Counted from the stretch's first letter, positions 27,507 through 35,602 are shown. The stretch is DNA of 64,000 nucleotides from Streptomyces sp. WZ-12 (GCF_028898845.1 NZ_CP118574.1:3596001-3660000), one strand, 5' to 3'. Numbers and translations: made by a program. Notes: generated from the sequence alone by a model not told the origin.

Positions 27507-27635
27507 ATGGCATGGGGCACGGGTAAGGGGGGCGACGGGGGCGACGGAAGGCACGCCGGAGGAAAAGATCCGGGTACGGCCAAGCCGTCGTCCGACACCA
27601 AAGGCCCCAAGCCGGGCCCGAAGCACGGGAAGTAG
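27507..27635 (+). CDS. 42-residue Lys/Gly-rich peptide, candidate RiPP precursor
   Basis: A 42-codon gene with an excellent GAGGAG site six bases before the ATG. The peptide begins MAWGTGKGGDGGDGRHAGG and ends KGPKPGPKHGK. It is rich in Gly and Lys (seven Lys, one Arg, two His against four Asp), has no Cys, Ser/Thr cluster or hydrophobic segment, and has no signal peptide. It ends ten bases before a PIMT-like methyltransferase gene. A short, positively charged peptide with a few Asp residues next to a lone PIMT homologue is the arrangement described for imiditides, in which an Asp is methylated and closes to aspartimide. GGD-G and KD-P are possible target sites. This role is an inference. Confidence 0.65.
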   Translation: MAWGTGKGGDGGDGRHAGGKDPGTAKPSSDTKGPKPGPKHGK

Positions 27636-27645
27636 GGCTCTCCGG

Positions 27646-28818
27646 GTGACCCATGCCAACGGAGCTACCGAGCAGGCCGTCGCGGGCGGCCTGCTCCGTC
27701 GGCTGAACGAGACACTGCCGCTGACGCCCGAGTGGACAGCGGCCTACGAGGGAGTGCCCCGCCACAGGTTCCTCCCCGACACGGTGTGGCTGGGCGACGG
27801 TCTCGCCCCGTGCGACCGCCGGCAGCACCCGGGCGCATGGCTGCGCGCGGCCTATGACGACGAGGCCGTCGTGACCCAGATCAACGACGGCGCCGATCCC
27901 GGCGACGGCGAACGCTGGCCGTCCTGCTCCGCCTCCGCCCCCAGCATCGTCTTCCGCATGCTGCACATGCTCAACGTGCGAGATGGGGACCGGGTGTTGG
28001 AGATCGGAACGGGCACCGGTTGGAACGCCGGTCTGCTGGCCCACCGGTTGGGTTCGGATCTCGTGACCACGATCGAAGTCGACCCGGCCCTGGCCGAGCG
28101 GGCCGCCGAGAATCTGAAGGGAGCCGGGCTGGCCCCACGCGTCGTCACCGGAGACGGGGCGGTGTTGGACATGGGCCACGAGTGGGACCGCTTGCTGGCG
28201 ACCTGTTCCGTCCGAAAGGTGCCGCCCGGCTGGGCGGCCCGCATGAAGCCCGGCGGCGTCATGCTCCTTCCCTGGGAGACGCCGTGGCTCTGCTACGGCC
28301 TGCTCCGCCTCGTCGCGGATGCGGACGGGAGCGCCGTCGGCACCTTCCACCCGCATTCCGCGTTCATGCTCATGCGCGGTCAGCGCACCGACCTGAGGAT
28401 CTTCCGCGACGTGGTCGGGGACGACCACGTACCCGACGAACGGTCCACGCCCCTGCCTCCCTGGAGCGTCACCGGGGACGACTGGGCGGCGCAGTTCGCC
28501 ATCGGTCTCCAGATCCCCGACGTGTGGTGGACCTGGCACGAAGGCCCCGACGTCGAAGGGGTGTCCGCGCGCCTCTGGTTGGCCACCACCGACGCCACGT
28601 CGTGGGCCGCGGTCGACTACGACGGGCAGACGGACGACCGGTTCACGGTCTGGGAGCACGGCCGTCGGCGCCTGTGGAGCGAAGTCGAGGCGGCCCACCG
28701 CTGGTGGCGAGGCCATGCCTGCCCCGGCCCGGGGCAGTTCGGCATGACCGTGGCTCCGGACGGCCGGCACACGCCGTGGTTGGGCGCTCCCAACTGGCCG
28801 GTTCCGCGCAGCAAATGA
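27646..28818 (+). CDS. PIMT-like SAM methyltransferase, candidate RiPP modifier
   Basis: A 390-residue methyltransferase of the protein-L-isoaspartate O-methyltransferase group. VPRHRFLPD (about 37-45) and SCSASAPSIVFRML (93-106) match the PIMT substrate region, and VLEIGTGTG (117-125) is SAM motif I, followed by TIEVDPALAERA and VVTGDGA. A C-terminal domain of about 180 residues, with many Trp, is absent from housekeeping PIMT (about 210 residues) but present in PIMT homologues of lasso peptide, graspetide and imiditide clusters. GTG 27646 lies ten bases after the peptide stop. No ATP-grasp or lanthionine enzyme is nearby. The start further upstream in frame would overlap the peptide gene and is rejected. 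Confidence 0.85.
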   Translation: MTHANGATEQAVAGGLLRRLNETLPLTPEWTAAYEGVPRHRFLPDTVWLGDGLAPCDRRQHPGAWLRAAYDDEAVVTQINDGADPGDGERWPSCSASAPSIVFRMLHMLNVRDGDRVLEIGTGTGWNAGLLAHRLGSDLVTTIEVDPALAERAAENLKGAGLAPRVVTGDGAVLDMGHEWDRLLATCSVRKVPPGWAARMKPGGVMLLPWETPWLCYGLLRLVADADGSAVGTFHPHSAFMLMRGQRTDLRIFRDVVGDDHVPDERSTPLPPWSVTGDDWAAQFAIGLQIPDVWWTWHEGPDVEGVSARLWLATTDATSWAAVDYDGQTDDRFTVWEHGRRRLWSEVEAAHRWWRGHACPGPGQFGMTVAPDGRHTPWLGAPNWPVPRSK

Positions 28819-28847
28819 GGCGCGGCCCCACAGACCTCGGCGGTCTC

Positions 28848-29468
28848 TTACAGTGCCGCCATCACGGCCAACCCCACCGCGCCCACCAGGATCGGGGCCA
28901 GGACCGCGTAGGCCCAGCGCGCCTCGGGGGTGCCCTCGGCGGTGCTGCGGTAGGCGGAGCGCTGCTTGATCTCGCGGAGTTCGGCGAGGGTCTGGTCGGC
29001 CATCGCCTTCGGGACCGGGCCGGCGTCCGCGTTCAGGCCGAAGCGGGAGCGGGCCGGGCCGCGCGCCGCCTGGCGGGCCACCTTCTTGCGCTGCCGCAAC
29101 GAGACCGGGACCGCCCAGAGTTGGTACTTCGCGTCGTCGGTGAGCACCTCGGCGGAGAAGGTCGCGCGCAGCTCCTGCACGGCGGACCAGGGCAGGGTGA
29201 TGGTGCGGAACGGGTTGCGCACCAGGAGCCGGTCCTCGTCCGCCCGCACCAGCGGCCGCAGCGAGAAGGCGACGACCAGCGGCACCCCGAGGAGCAGCGC
29301 GAAGAGCGCGGTGAGCTTGATGTGGGGCGTGCCGCGCAGCAGGGCGTCCGCGCCGAGCCAGAGGCCGAGCGCGATGAGCAGCACGCCGCCGGCCAGGGCG
29401 GCCGGCGAGCGGTAGCTGCGCTGCGCGTACTGCGGCGCGGGCGTGGTGGACCGTTCCGGGCTCGTCAT
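28848..29468 (-). CDS. Membrane protein with bacterial PH domain
   Basis: A 206-residue protein. Two membrane helices (about 24-44 and 51-69) precede a PH-like domain (about 73-140: RADEDRLLVRNPFRTITLPWSAVQEL) of the type found in many small actinobacterial membrane proteins, then a charged linker and a third helix at the C-terminus (about 186-206). The role is unknown. It is convergent with the methyltransferase gene; in related genomes I recall it directly between the mutase and deoC genes, which suggests that the 24.8-28.8 kb block is inserted here. Confidence 0.8.
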   Translation of the reverse strand: MTSPERSTTPAPQYAQRSYRSPAALAGGVLLIALGLWLGADALLRGTPHIKLTALFALLLGVPLVVAFSLRPLVRADEDRLLVRNPFRTITLPWSAVQELRATFSAEVLTDDAKYQLWAVPVSLRQRKKVARQAARGPARSRFGLNADAGPVPKAMADQTLAELREIKQRSAYRSTAEGTPEARWAYAVLAPILVGAVGLAVMAAL

Positions 29469-29555
29469 GCCGCAGATTCTGCCTGACCGTCCGGATGTCG
29501 GACACGGCGTGGATATTGCGTTACGGCATCAATGACCGCACCCGCGAGGCGGTGG

Positions 29556-30200
29556 TCACGCGCCGCGTGGCAGCAGGTCGGCGTAGACGATGATGTTGTC
29601 CGGGCGGTGCCCGTCGCGCAGGTCGCCACCGCAGGTGATCAGGCGCAGTTCGGGGCGCGGGGTGTTCCCGTAGACCCGCCGCGTCGGGAAGCGCTCCTTG
29701 TCCACCTGCTGGAGCGCGCGGACGGCGAAGACGGCGGTGCTGCCGTCCGTCCGGTCCACGAGGATCCGGTCCCCGGGCCTGATCCTGGCGACGTCCTTCA
29801 TGACGGCGGGGCCCTCGACGGTGTCGTAGTGGCCGATGAGGACGGCGGGGCCCCTCTCGCCGGGGGTGACGCCCTTGTCGTACCAGCCGATGCGGTCGGC
29901 GTCCTTGACGGGCGGCACCTCGACGGTGCCGTCGGCGGCGAGGCCGAGGCGCAGCACCGGCCCGGTGTCCACACCGGCGGCCGGAATCCGTACCCGTACG
30001 GGCGCGGCGGCCGGCATCGGGGACGCCGGGGTCTTCGGGGGCGCGGCGGCGGCCGGGGCGAGGTGCACCGGCGGCGCGCCGATCGCCGGCCCGCTCCCCA
30101 CCAGGCCGATGACGAGCAGGGCGCCGCCGAGCACCAGGGCGAACAGGCAGGCCGCCAGGGTCCGGCGGCCCGCCCCGCGCCCCTGGAGGGCGCGGCTCAC
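29556..30200 (-). CDS. Class F sortase
   Basis: A 214-residue exported transpeptidase. An N-terminal signal anchor (about 13-37) and a Pro/Ala linker precede the sortase barrel. The catalytic triad is His124 (LIGHYDT), Cys190 (LITCGG) and Arg199 (GHRPDNIIVYA). The small size and these signatures fit class F. Sortases cut a sorting signal and join the protein to the cell wall or other acceptors. GTG 30200 overlaps the stop of the upstream gene (GTGA), so the two are translationally coupled and the upstream exported protein is the likely substrate or partner. Confidence 0.85.
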   Translation of the reverse strand: MSRALQGRGAGRRTLAACLFALVLGGALLVIGLVGSGPAIGAPPVHLAPAAAAPPKTPASPMPAAAPVRVRIPAAGVDTGPVLRLGLAADGTVEVPPVKDADRIGWYDKGVTPGERGPAVLIGHYDTVEGPAVMKDVARIRPGDRILVDRTDGSTAVFAVRALQQVDKERFPTRRVYGNTPRPELRLITCGGDLRDGHRPDNIIVYADLLPRGA

Positions 30201-31441
30201 CTCCGCGAATCCGCGTCCGGGCGGCGGCGCAGCACCGCGACCGCGACGCCCGCGGCACCGACCGAGGCGAGCGCGCCGCCCGCGAAGACGAGGGTGTGGT
30301 CGGGGTCGCCGACGCCCTCGGCGCCGGCCGCGACCGCGCCCGTGGGGACGAGCTTGGTCTGGCCGCCGGTGGCCTTGACGGCGGAGCCGGTGGCGACGGC
30401 ATCAGTGGCGGCGGCGGTCCTCGCGCCGGTGCCGGCGACCTTGCCCACCGGGATCGAGCAGCCCTGGGGGACCTGCGGGAAGCGGGTGGTGGAGGCCGGG
30501 TGGCCGCCGCCCTCCATGTTGGTGATCAGCTTCGGGCGGGCGCCGTCGGCGTCCACGATCTTCGCCAGGAAGCCGGCGCTGTCGGGGAGTTGGGGGTGCG
30601 CGCGGTCCAGGACGTGGGGCAGCGGCTCGGGCGGGTCGCCCGCGCCCTCGAAGGTCACCCGCGGCCCCTTCGGGCCGTTGGTCAGCACGGCCACGGTCCT
30701 GGCGCCGATCGGCTGCCGCTCGGTGGCGGTGCAGTCCCCGCGCTGACTGACCGGCTTCGCGCCCGACTTGGCGTCCGGCTTGGCGTCCGGCTTTGCGTCC
30801 GGCTTGGCGTCCGGCTTGGCGTCCGGCTTGGCGTCCGGCTTGGTGGACCGGGGCAGCGCGTAGGTCTTGGTGCCCTGGGGGCCGGTGACCTGGAGCCGGG
30901 GGGCGGCGCCGTCCGCGTCGAGCAGGCGCAGGGTCATCCCGCCGATGGTGGCGGTGCGGTCCGCCCGGTCGAGGAGGCCCACCACCCGGACCATGTAGGT
31001 GTCGCCGGGCTTCCAGTGGGGGCCGACGTAGCGGATCCATGCCTCGGGGCCGCCGGCGGCCGGGTCGTTGCGGAGCACGGCGACGTGGCCGTTGCCGAGG
31101 TAGACGGGCTCCCCGGCGTAGCGGTCGGGGGCCTGCTGACCGGCGGCGGGCGGCTCGGCGGCGGTGTGCTCGGCGTTCTCGCCCGTCGGCGCGTCCGCGG
31201 GACGCCGACCGGTCTCCGGCCGTTGCTCGCCCGCGCCGCCGTTCGCCTGCTCCGCGGTGTGGGTCGCGGCGCCGCCGGTGGTCTCCTGGCCGGAGGCGGC
31301 GGGGGTATTGGCAGCGGAATCCGCCGTCGTGGCATCGGCGGCGAAGGCCCCGGAGGCCGGGCCGAGAACGGCGACCGCGAGCGCGGCGGAGGTCGCGGCG
31401 GTGCGGAAGACCCGGCGCCGGCGCGAGAACAAGGATGACAT
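30197..31441 (-). CDS. Exported repeat-bearing protein coupled to the sortase
   Basis: A 414-residue protein with a signal peptide (about 1-34, RRRR then hydrophobic, ending AFA). A low-complexity Ala/Thr/Glu region (35-105) is followed by a folded region (about 108-200), then six tandem Lys-Pro-Asp-Ala repeats, a second folded region with Cys residues (about 225-330), and a C-terminal segment with LVPTG, a hydrophobic helix and RRRPDADSRR. That tail resembles a sortase sorting signal, although LVPTG is not a standard LPxTG. No enzyme motif is seen; a role as wall-attached surface protein is likely. ATG 31441 has GGGGAG upstream. The sortase gene overlaps its stop. Confidence 0.72.
   Translation of the reverse strand: MSSLFSRRRRVFRTAATSAALAVAVLGPASGAFAADATTADSAANTPAASGQETTGGAATHTAEQANGGAGEQRPETGRRPADAPTGENAEHTAAEPPAAGQQAPDRYAGEPVYLGNGHVAVLRNDPAAGGPEAWIRYVGPHWKPGDTYMVRVVGLLDRADRTATIGGMTLRLLDADGAAPRLQVTGPQGTKTYALPRSTKPDAKPDAKPDAKPDAKPDAKPDAKSGAKPVSQRGDCTATERQPIGARTVAVLTNGPKGPRVTFEGAGDPPEPLPHVLDRAHPQLPDSAGFLAKIVDADGARPKLITNMEGGGHPASTTRFPQVPQGCSIPVGKVAGTGARTAAATDAVATGSAVKATGGQTKLVPTGAVAAGAEGVGDPDHTLVFAGGALASVGAAGVAVAVLRRRPDADSRR
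30770..30841 (-). repeat. Six tandem 12-bp repeats encoding KPDA
   Basis: Six consecutive copies of ggcgtccggctt (plus-strand reading), one with a single base change (t for the first g at 30794). They encode six Lys-Pro-Asp-Ala units in the exported protein. The near-identity at DNA level indicates recent slippage, so copy number probably varies between strains. Confidence 0.9.
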
Positions 31442-31795
31442 GCCCAACTCCCCTGTTGATATGTCGTGTTGACCGAAGAAGCGCGCTCCACCACCCCGGC
31501 GGGCAAATCATCGATCAACCGGGGGGCGCACTGAGGAAGACAGTACTGATCTTGTTTGATCGAAACACCGCCGTTATGTAACAGAAAATCCACAGTGCGC
31601 GCTCAGAACTCTTTCTTCCGCTTCTCGCGAGATGTCCGCGAACCTCACGAGTCTCACCTGATCCACCGGTTCCATCCGTTCCATCCATTCCGCCCGTTCC
31701 GCGCCCTCCGTGGCTCCGGCCGGATCCCCACCCCCTCCCCAAGGATCAAAATCCGGGGGCTGGCATGTCGCTACGCGCGTAGATATGCTCCCCTC
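31442..31795. other. Divergent promoter region, exported protein and deoC
   Basis: A 354-base gap. The left part (about 31540-31600) is unusually A/T-rich. Four imperfect nine-base repeats (GTTCCATCC twice, then ATTCCGCCC and GTTCCGCGC) lie at 31669-31704. The right end holds the CTACGCGCGTAG operator and the deoC -10. Nothing coding is supported. Confidence 0.5.
31771..31782. promoter_or_regulatory. CTACGCGCGTAG operator upstream of deoC
   Basis: An exact copy of the 12-bp palindrome. It is directly followed by the -10-like TATGCT (31784-31789) and, six bases later, the GTG of deoC, so bound protein would block RNA polymerase. Confidence 0.8.
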
Positions 31796-32797
31796 GTGAC
31801 CATGCCCACCACTGTTCCCGCATACGGCAAGGAGGCCGCGGGGCGCCTGGCGTCGATGGCGGACGTGACCGCCTCGAACGGAGCGCTGCGCCGCTTCCTG
31901 CACGGACTCCCCGGCGTCGACGCGGTAGGGCTGCAGGCCCGCGCCGCCACGCTCGGCACCCGCTCGATCAAGACCACGGCGAAGGCGTACGCCATCGACC
32001 TGGCGGTCTCGATGATCGACCTGACGACGCTCGAAGGCGCGGACACCCCCGGCAAGGTCCGGGCGCTGTGCGCCAAGGGTGTCCACCCCGACCCCACCGA
32101 CCGCACCGCCCCCAAGGTCGCCGCGATCTGCGTCTACCCGGACATGGTCGGAGTCGCCAAGGAGGCGCTCGCCGGCTCCGGCATCCACGTCGCCTCGGTC
32201 GCCACCGCCTTCCCGGCGGGCCGGGCCGCGCTGCCGGTCAAGCTGGCCGACACCCGGGACGCGGTGGCCGCCGGCGCCGACGAGATCGACATGGTGATCG
32301 ACCGGGGCGCCTTCCTCTCCGGCCGCTACCTGGAGGTCTTCGAGGAGATCAAGGCCGTGAAGGAGGCGTGCGCCCGCCCCGACGGCAGCGCCGCGCACCT
32401 GAAGGTCATCTTCGAGACCGGCGAGCTCCAGACCTACGACAACGTCCGCCGGGTCTCCTGGCTCGCGATGCTCGCCGGCGCCGACTTCATCAAGACCTCG
32501 ACCGGCAAGGTGGCGGTCAACGCCACGCCCCCGGTCACCCTGCTGATGCTGGAGGCGGTGCGGGACTTCCGCGCGGCCACCGGCGTGCAGGTCGGCGTCA
32601 AGCCGGCCGGCGGCATCCGCACCACCAAGGACGCGCTCAAGTACCTGGTGATGGTCAACGAGACGCTGGGCGAGGAGTGGCTGACCGCGGACTGGTTCCG
32701 CTTCGGCGCCTCCAGCCTCCTCAACGACCTGCTGATGCAGCGTCAGAAGCTCAGCACCGGCCGGTACTCCGGCCCCGACTACGTCACGGTGGACTGA
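31796..32797 (+). CDS. deoC: Deoxyribose-phosphate aldolase
   Basis: A 333-residue aldolase that splits 2-deoxyribose-5-phosphate into acetaldehyde and glyceraldehyde-3-phosphate. Family signatures: AYAIDLAVSMIDLTTLE, AAICVYPDMV, VATAFPAG, DEIDMVIDRGAFLSG, LKVIFETGEL, and the Schiff-base lysine in ADFIKTSTGK (Lys233), with KPAGGIRT next. It is longer than E. coli DeoC (259) because of an N-terminal extension, normal for actinobacteria. The start GTG 31796 is six bases after TATGCT, so it is leaderless; ATG 31802 is an alternative. It begins an operon with two aldehyde dehydrogenase genes, which could use the acetaldehyde. Confidence 0.94.
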   Translation: MTMPTTVPAYGKEAAGRLASMADVTASNGALRRFLHGLPGVDAVGLQARAATLGTRSIKTTAKAYAIDLAVSMIDLTTLEGADTPGKVRALCAKGVHPDPTDRTAPKVAAICVYPDMVGVAKEALAGSGIHVASVATAFPAGRAALPVKLADTRDAVAAGADEIDMVIDRGAFLSGRYLEVFEEIKAVKEACARPDGSAAHLKVIFETGELQTYDNVRRVSWLAMLAGADFIKTSTGKVAVNATPPVTLLMLEAVRDFRAATGVQVGVKPAGGIRTTKDALKYLVMVNETLGEEWLTADWFRFGASSLLNDLLMQRQKLSTGRYSGPDYVTVD

Positions 32798-32799
32798 CC

Positions 32800-34236
32800 A
32801 TGGCCAACATCTTCGCGTACGCACCGGCGCCGGAGTCGCGCGCCGTCGTGAACCTCGCGCCCTCCTACGGGCTGTTCATCGACGGCGAGTTCACCGAGAG
32901 CGCGGGCGGCGGCCTGCGCAAGACCGTCTCGCCCGCCACCGAGGAGGTGCTGGCCGAGTACGCCCAGGGCACCGCCGAGGACGTGGACCGCGCGGTCAGG
33001 GCGGCCCGGAAGGCGTTCGAGAAGTGGTCGGCGCTGCCCGGCGCCGAGCGCGCCAAGTACCTCTTCCGGATCGCCCGGCTCATCCAGGAGCGCTCGCGCG
33101 AGCTGGCCGTCCTGGAGACGCTGGACAACGGCAAGCCGATCCGCGAGTCCCGGGACTCCGATCTGCCGCTGGTGGCAGCGCACTTCTTCTACTACGCGGG
33201 CTGGGCCGACAAGCTGGGCCACGCGGGCTTCGGCCCGGACCCCAAGCCGCTGGGCGTGGCCGGCCAGGTGATCCCGTGGAACTTCCCGCTGCTGATGCTG
33301 GCGTGGAAGATCGCCCCGGCGCTGGCCTGCGGCAACACCGTGGTGCTCAAGCCGGCCGAGACCACCCCGCTGTCCGCCCTCTTCTTCGCGGACATCTGCC
33401 GCCAGGCCGGGCTCCCCAAGGGCGTGGTCAACATCGTCACCGGTGACGGCTCGACCGGCGCCGCGCTGGTGGCCCACCCCGACATCAACAAGGTCGCCTT
33501 CACCGGCTCCACCGGCGTCGGCAAGGCGATCGCCCGTACCGTCGCCGGTACGCAGAAGAAGGTCACCCTCGAACTGGGCGGCAAGGCGGCCAACATCGTC
33601 TTCGACGACGCACCCGTAGACCAGGCCGTCGAGGGGATCGTCAACGGGATCTTCTTCAACCAGGGGCACGTGTGCTGCGCGGGCTCCCGGCTGCTGGTCC
33701 AGGAGTCGATCCAGGACGAGCTGTTGGACGCCCTCAAGCGCCGGATGGCCACCCTGCGGGTCGGCGACCCGCTGGACAAGAACACCGACATCGGCGCGAT
33801 CAACTCCGCCGAGCAGTTGGCCCGGATCACCGAGCTCGCCGACGCGGGCGAGGCCGAGGGCGCCGAGCGCTGGTCGCCGGCGTGCGAACTGCCCGGTTCC
33901 GGTTACTGGTTCGCGCCGACGCTGTTCACCGGCGTCACCCAGGCGCACCGGATCGCCCGCGAGGAGGTCTTCGGCCCGGTGCTGTCGGTGCTGACCTTCC
34001 GCACGCCGGAGGAGGCGGTGGCCAAGGCCAACAACACCCCCTACGGCCTGTCGGCGGGCATCTGGACGGAGAAGGGCTCCCGGATGCTGTGGATGGCGAA
34101 CAAGCTGCGCGCGGGCGTCATCTGGTCCAACACGTTCAACAAGTTCGACCCGGCCTCGCCGTTCGGCGGTTACAAGGAGTCGGGCCACGGTCGCGAGGGC
34201 GGCCGGCACGGTCTGGAGGCGTACCTCAATGTCTGA
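32800..34236 (+). CDS. Aldehyde dehydrogenase
   Basis: A 478-residue NAD(P)-dependent aldehyde dehydrogenase. Visible features: FIDGEFTESAGG N-terminus, cofactor loop VIPWNFPLLMLAWK, VAFTGSTGVGK, the general base Glu in VTLELGGKAANIV, and the nucleophile in GHVCCAGSR. The C-terminal EEVFGPVL and SPFGGYKESGHGRE are intact. It starts two bases after the deoC stop and overlaps the next gene by eight bases. Oxidising acetaldehyde from the DeoC reaction is the natural proposal. With the following truncated gene it looks like a split version of ALDH16, which joins an active and an inactive ALDH domain. Confidence 0.92.
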   Translation: MANIFAYAPAPESRAVVNLAPSYGLFIDGEFTESAGGGLRKTVSPATEEVLAEYAQGTAEDVDRAVRAARKAFEKWSALPGAERAKYLFRIARLIQERSRELAVLETLDNGKPIRESRDSDLPLVAAHFFYYAGWADKLGHAGFGPDPKPLGVAGQVIPWNFPLLMLAWKIAPALACGNTVVLKPAETTPLSALFFADICRQAGLPKGVVNIVTGDGSTGAALVAHPDINKVAFTGSTGVGKAIARTVAGTQKKVTLELGGKAANIVFDDAPVDQAVEGIVNGIFFNQGHVCCAGSRLLVQESIQDELLDALKRRMATLRVGDPLDKNTDIGAINSAEQLARITELADAGEAEGAERWSPACELPGSGYWFAPTLFTGVTQAHRIAREEVFGPVLSVLTFRTPEEAVAKANNTPYGLSAGIWTEKGSRMLWMANKLRAGVIWSNTFNKFDPASPFGGYKESGHGREGGRHGLEAYLNV

Positions 34237-35089
34237 TCGTTTGAGCGTTCTCAAGACCTACAAGCTGTACGCGGGCGGGAAGTTCCCGCGATCCGAGAGC
34301 GGCCGGGTGTACGAAGTGAGCGACTCCAAGGGCAACTGGCTCGCCAACGCCCCGCTGGCCTCCCGCAAGGACGCCCGGGACGCGGTGGTCGCGGCCCGCA
34401 AGGCGTTCGGCGGCTGGTCCGGGGCGACGGCGTACAACCGCGGGCAGATCCTGTACCGCACCGCCGAGATGCTGGAGGGCCGCCGGGACCAGTTCGTCGC
34501 GGAGGTCGCCGACGCCGAGGGGCTGTCGAAGGCGAAGGCCGCGGCGCAGGTGGACGCGGCGATCGACCGCTGGGTCTGGTACGCGGGCTGGTCCGACAAG
34601 GTCGCCCAGATCGCCGGTTCTTCGAACCCGGTCGCGGGCCCGTACTTCAACCTCTCCGCGCCCGAGCCGACCGGCGTGGTGGCCGTGCTGGCCCCGCAGG
34701 AGTCGTCGTTCCTGGGCCTGGTGTCGGTACTGGCCCCGGTGATCGTCACCGGCAACACCGCCGTGGTCGTGACGTCCGAGCGGGCCCCGCTGCCGGCGCT
34801 GTCGCTGGCCGAGGTGCTGGCCACCTCGGACCTGCCGGGCGGCGTGGTCAACCTGCTCTCGGGCCGCACGGCGGAGCTGGGCGCGCCGCTGGCCGCGCAC
34901 CAGGACGTCAACGCGCTGGATCTGGCGGGCGCGGACGCCGAGTTGGCGAAGGAGCTGGAAACCGCGGCGGCGGACAACCTCAAGCGGGTGCTGCGCCCGC
35001 GGGCGGTGGACTGGACCGCCGACCCGGGCACCGACCGGCTGCTGGCGTTCCTGGAGACCAAGACGGTGTGGCACCCGATGGGGGTCTGA
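34229..35089 (+). CDS. Truncated aldehyde dehydrogenase-like protein lacking the catalytic Cys
   Basis: A 286-residue protein that matches the N-terminal, cofactor-binding part of aldehyde dehydrogenases (KLYAGGKFPRSESGRVYEV, WVWYAGWSDKVAQIAG, PTGVVAVLAPQESSFLGLVS, VTGNTAVVVTSERAPL) but has no nucleophilic Cys or GGK/Glu segment. It is in frame throughout, starts with an 8-base overlap on the upstream gene and ends with an ordered region, so it is not a recent frameshift. In ALDH16 proteins a truncated, non-catalytic second ALDH domain is fused to the active one and helps the dimer; this gene looks like that domain as a separate subunit. Confidence 0.82.
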   Translation: MSDRLSVLKTYKLYAGGKFPRSESGRVYEVSDSKGNWLANAPLASRKDARDAVVAARKAFGGWSGATAYNRGQILYRTAEMLEGRRDQFVAEVADAEGLSKAKAAAQVDAAIDRWVWYAGWSDKVAQIAGSSNPVAGPYFNLSAPEPTGVVAVLAPQESSFLGLVSVLAPVIVTGNTAVVVTSERAPLPALSLAEVLATSDLPGGVVNLLSGRTAELGAPLAAHQDVNALDLAGADAELAKELETAAADNLKRVLRPRAVDWTADPGTDRLLAFLETKTVWHPMGV

Positions 35090-35109
35090 TCCGTCGGCCG
35101 GAGCGGCAT

Positions 35110-35165
35110 CGACGAACGGCGCGGGACCGGGGCCCTGGTGGGCTTCGGTCCCGCGCCGTTCGTCG
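35110..35165. terminator. Strong terminator between convergent genes
   Basis: A perfect 20-bp stem (35110-35129 with 35146-35165) with a 16-base loop. It ends the deoC operon and lies just before the stop of the convergent secreted protein gene, so it can serve both strands. Confidence 0.85.
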
Positions 35166-35185
35166 TGGGAAGGGGCGGCGGCCCG

Positions 35186-35602
35186 TCAGCCGGGCAGCAG
35201 CCGCATCGCGGTGCCGGTCCCCGGGAGGTCGCGCAGCGAGCCGCCCCGGGTCACCGGGTCCGTCAACTGCGCGGTGCTCATCGGCTTGAAGTCGGCGACC
35301 TGGGTGCCGACGGCGTTGGCCAGCGGGTCGACGCCGGTGTGGGACATCGGGTCCAGCTTGAGGTCCTTGACGGGGCCGAGGCCGCGGCCGGTGGAGCCCG
35401 TCATCGCGTGGGCCAGCGCGTGCCCCACGGCCCCTTCGTCCGCCACGGGGTGCCGGGGGGCGGTGCCGCCGGTCGCGGGGGCGGCCGCGCCCGCCGCCGC
35501 AGCGCCGCCCGTGAGCGCGACGCCGGCCGCGGAGATCACCAAACCGGCGCGCAACAGACCGCGGGGTACGCGGCTGGGGTTGGGTCGTGCGTGGGAGGGC
35601 AT
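35186..35602 (-). CDS. Small secreted protein, unknown function
   Basis: A 138-residue protein with an N-terminal signal peptide (MPSHARPNPSRVPRGLLRAG then a hydrophobic Ala/Gly segment, cleavage near AGAAA at about 44). The mature part has VKDLKLDPMSHTGVDPLANAVGTQVADFKP and ends LPGTGTAMRLLPG; there is no Cys and no enzyme motif. ATG 35602 is six bases after AGGTGG. The related-looking small secreted protein at 41686 has the same size class and also a GG-rich tail, but the sequences are not clearly homologous. Confidence 0.7.
   Translation of the reverse strand: MPSHARPNPSRVPRGLLRAGLVISAAGVALTGGAAAAGAAAPATGGTAPRHPVADEGAVGHALAHAMTGSTGRGLGPVKDLKLDPMSHTGVDPLANAVGTQVADFKPMSTAQLTDPVTRGGSLRDLPGTGTAMRLLPG

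Noticed and set aside
34229..35089. Truncated aldehyde dehydrogenase as a pseudogene
   Set aside because: The frame is intact with normal codon use and start overlap, and similar short genes appear beside the full ALDH in related genomes, as I recall.
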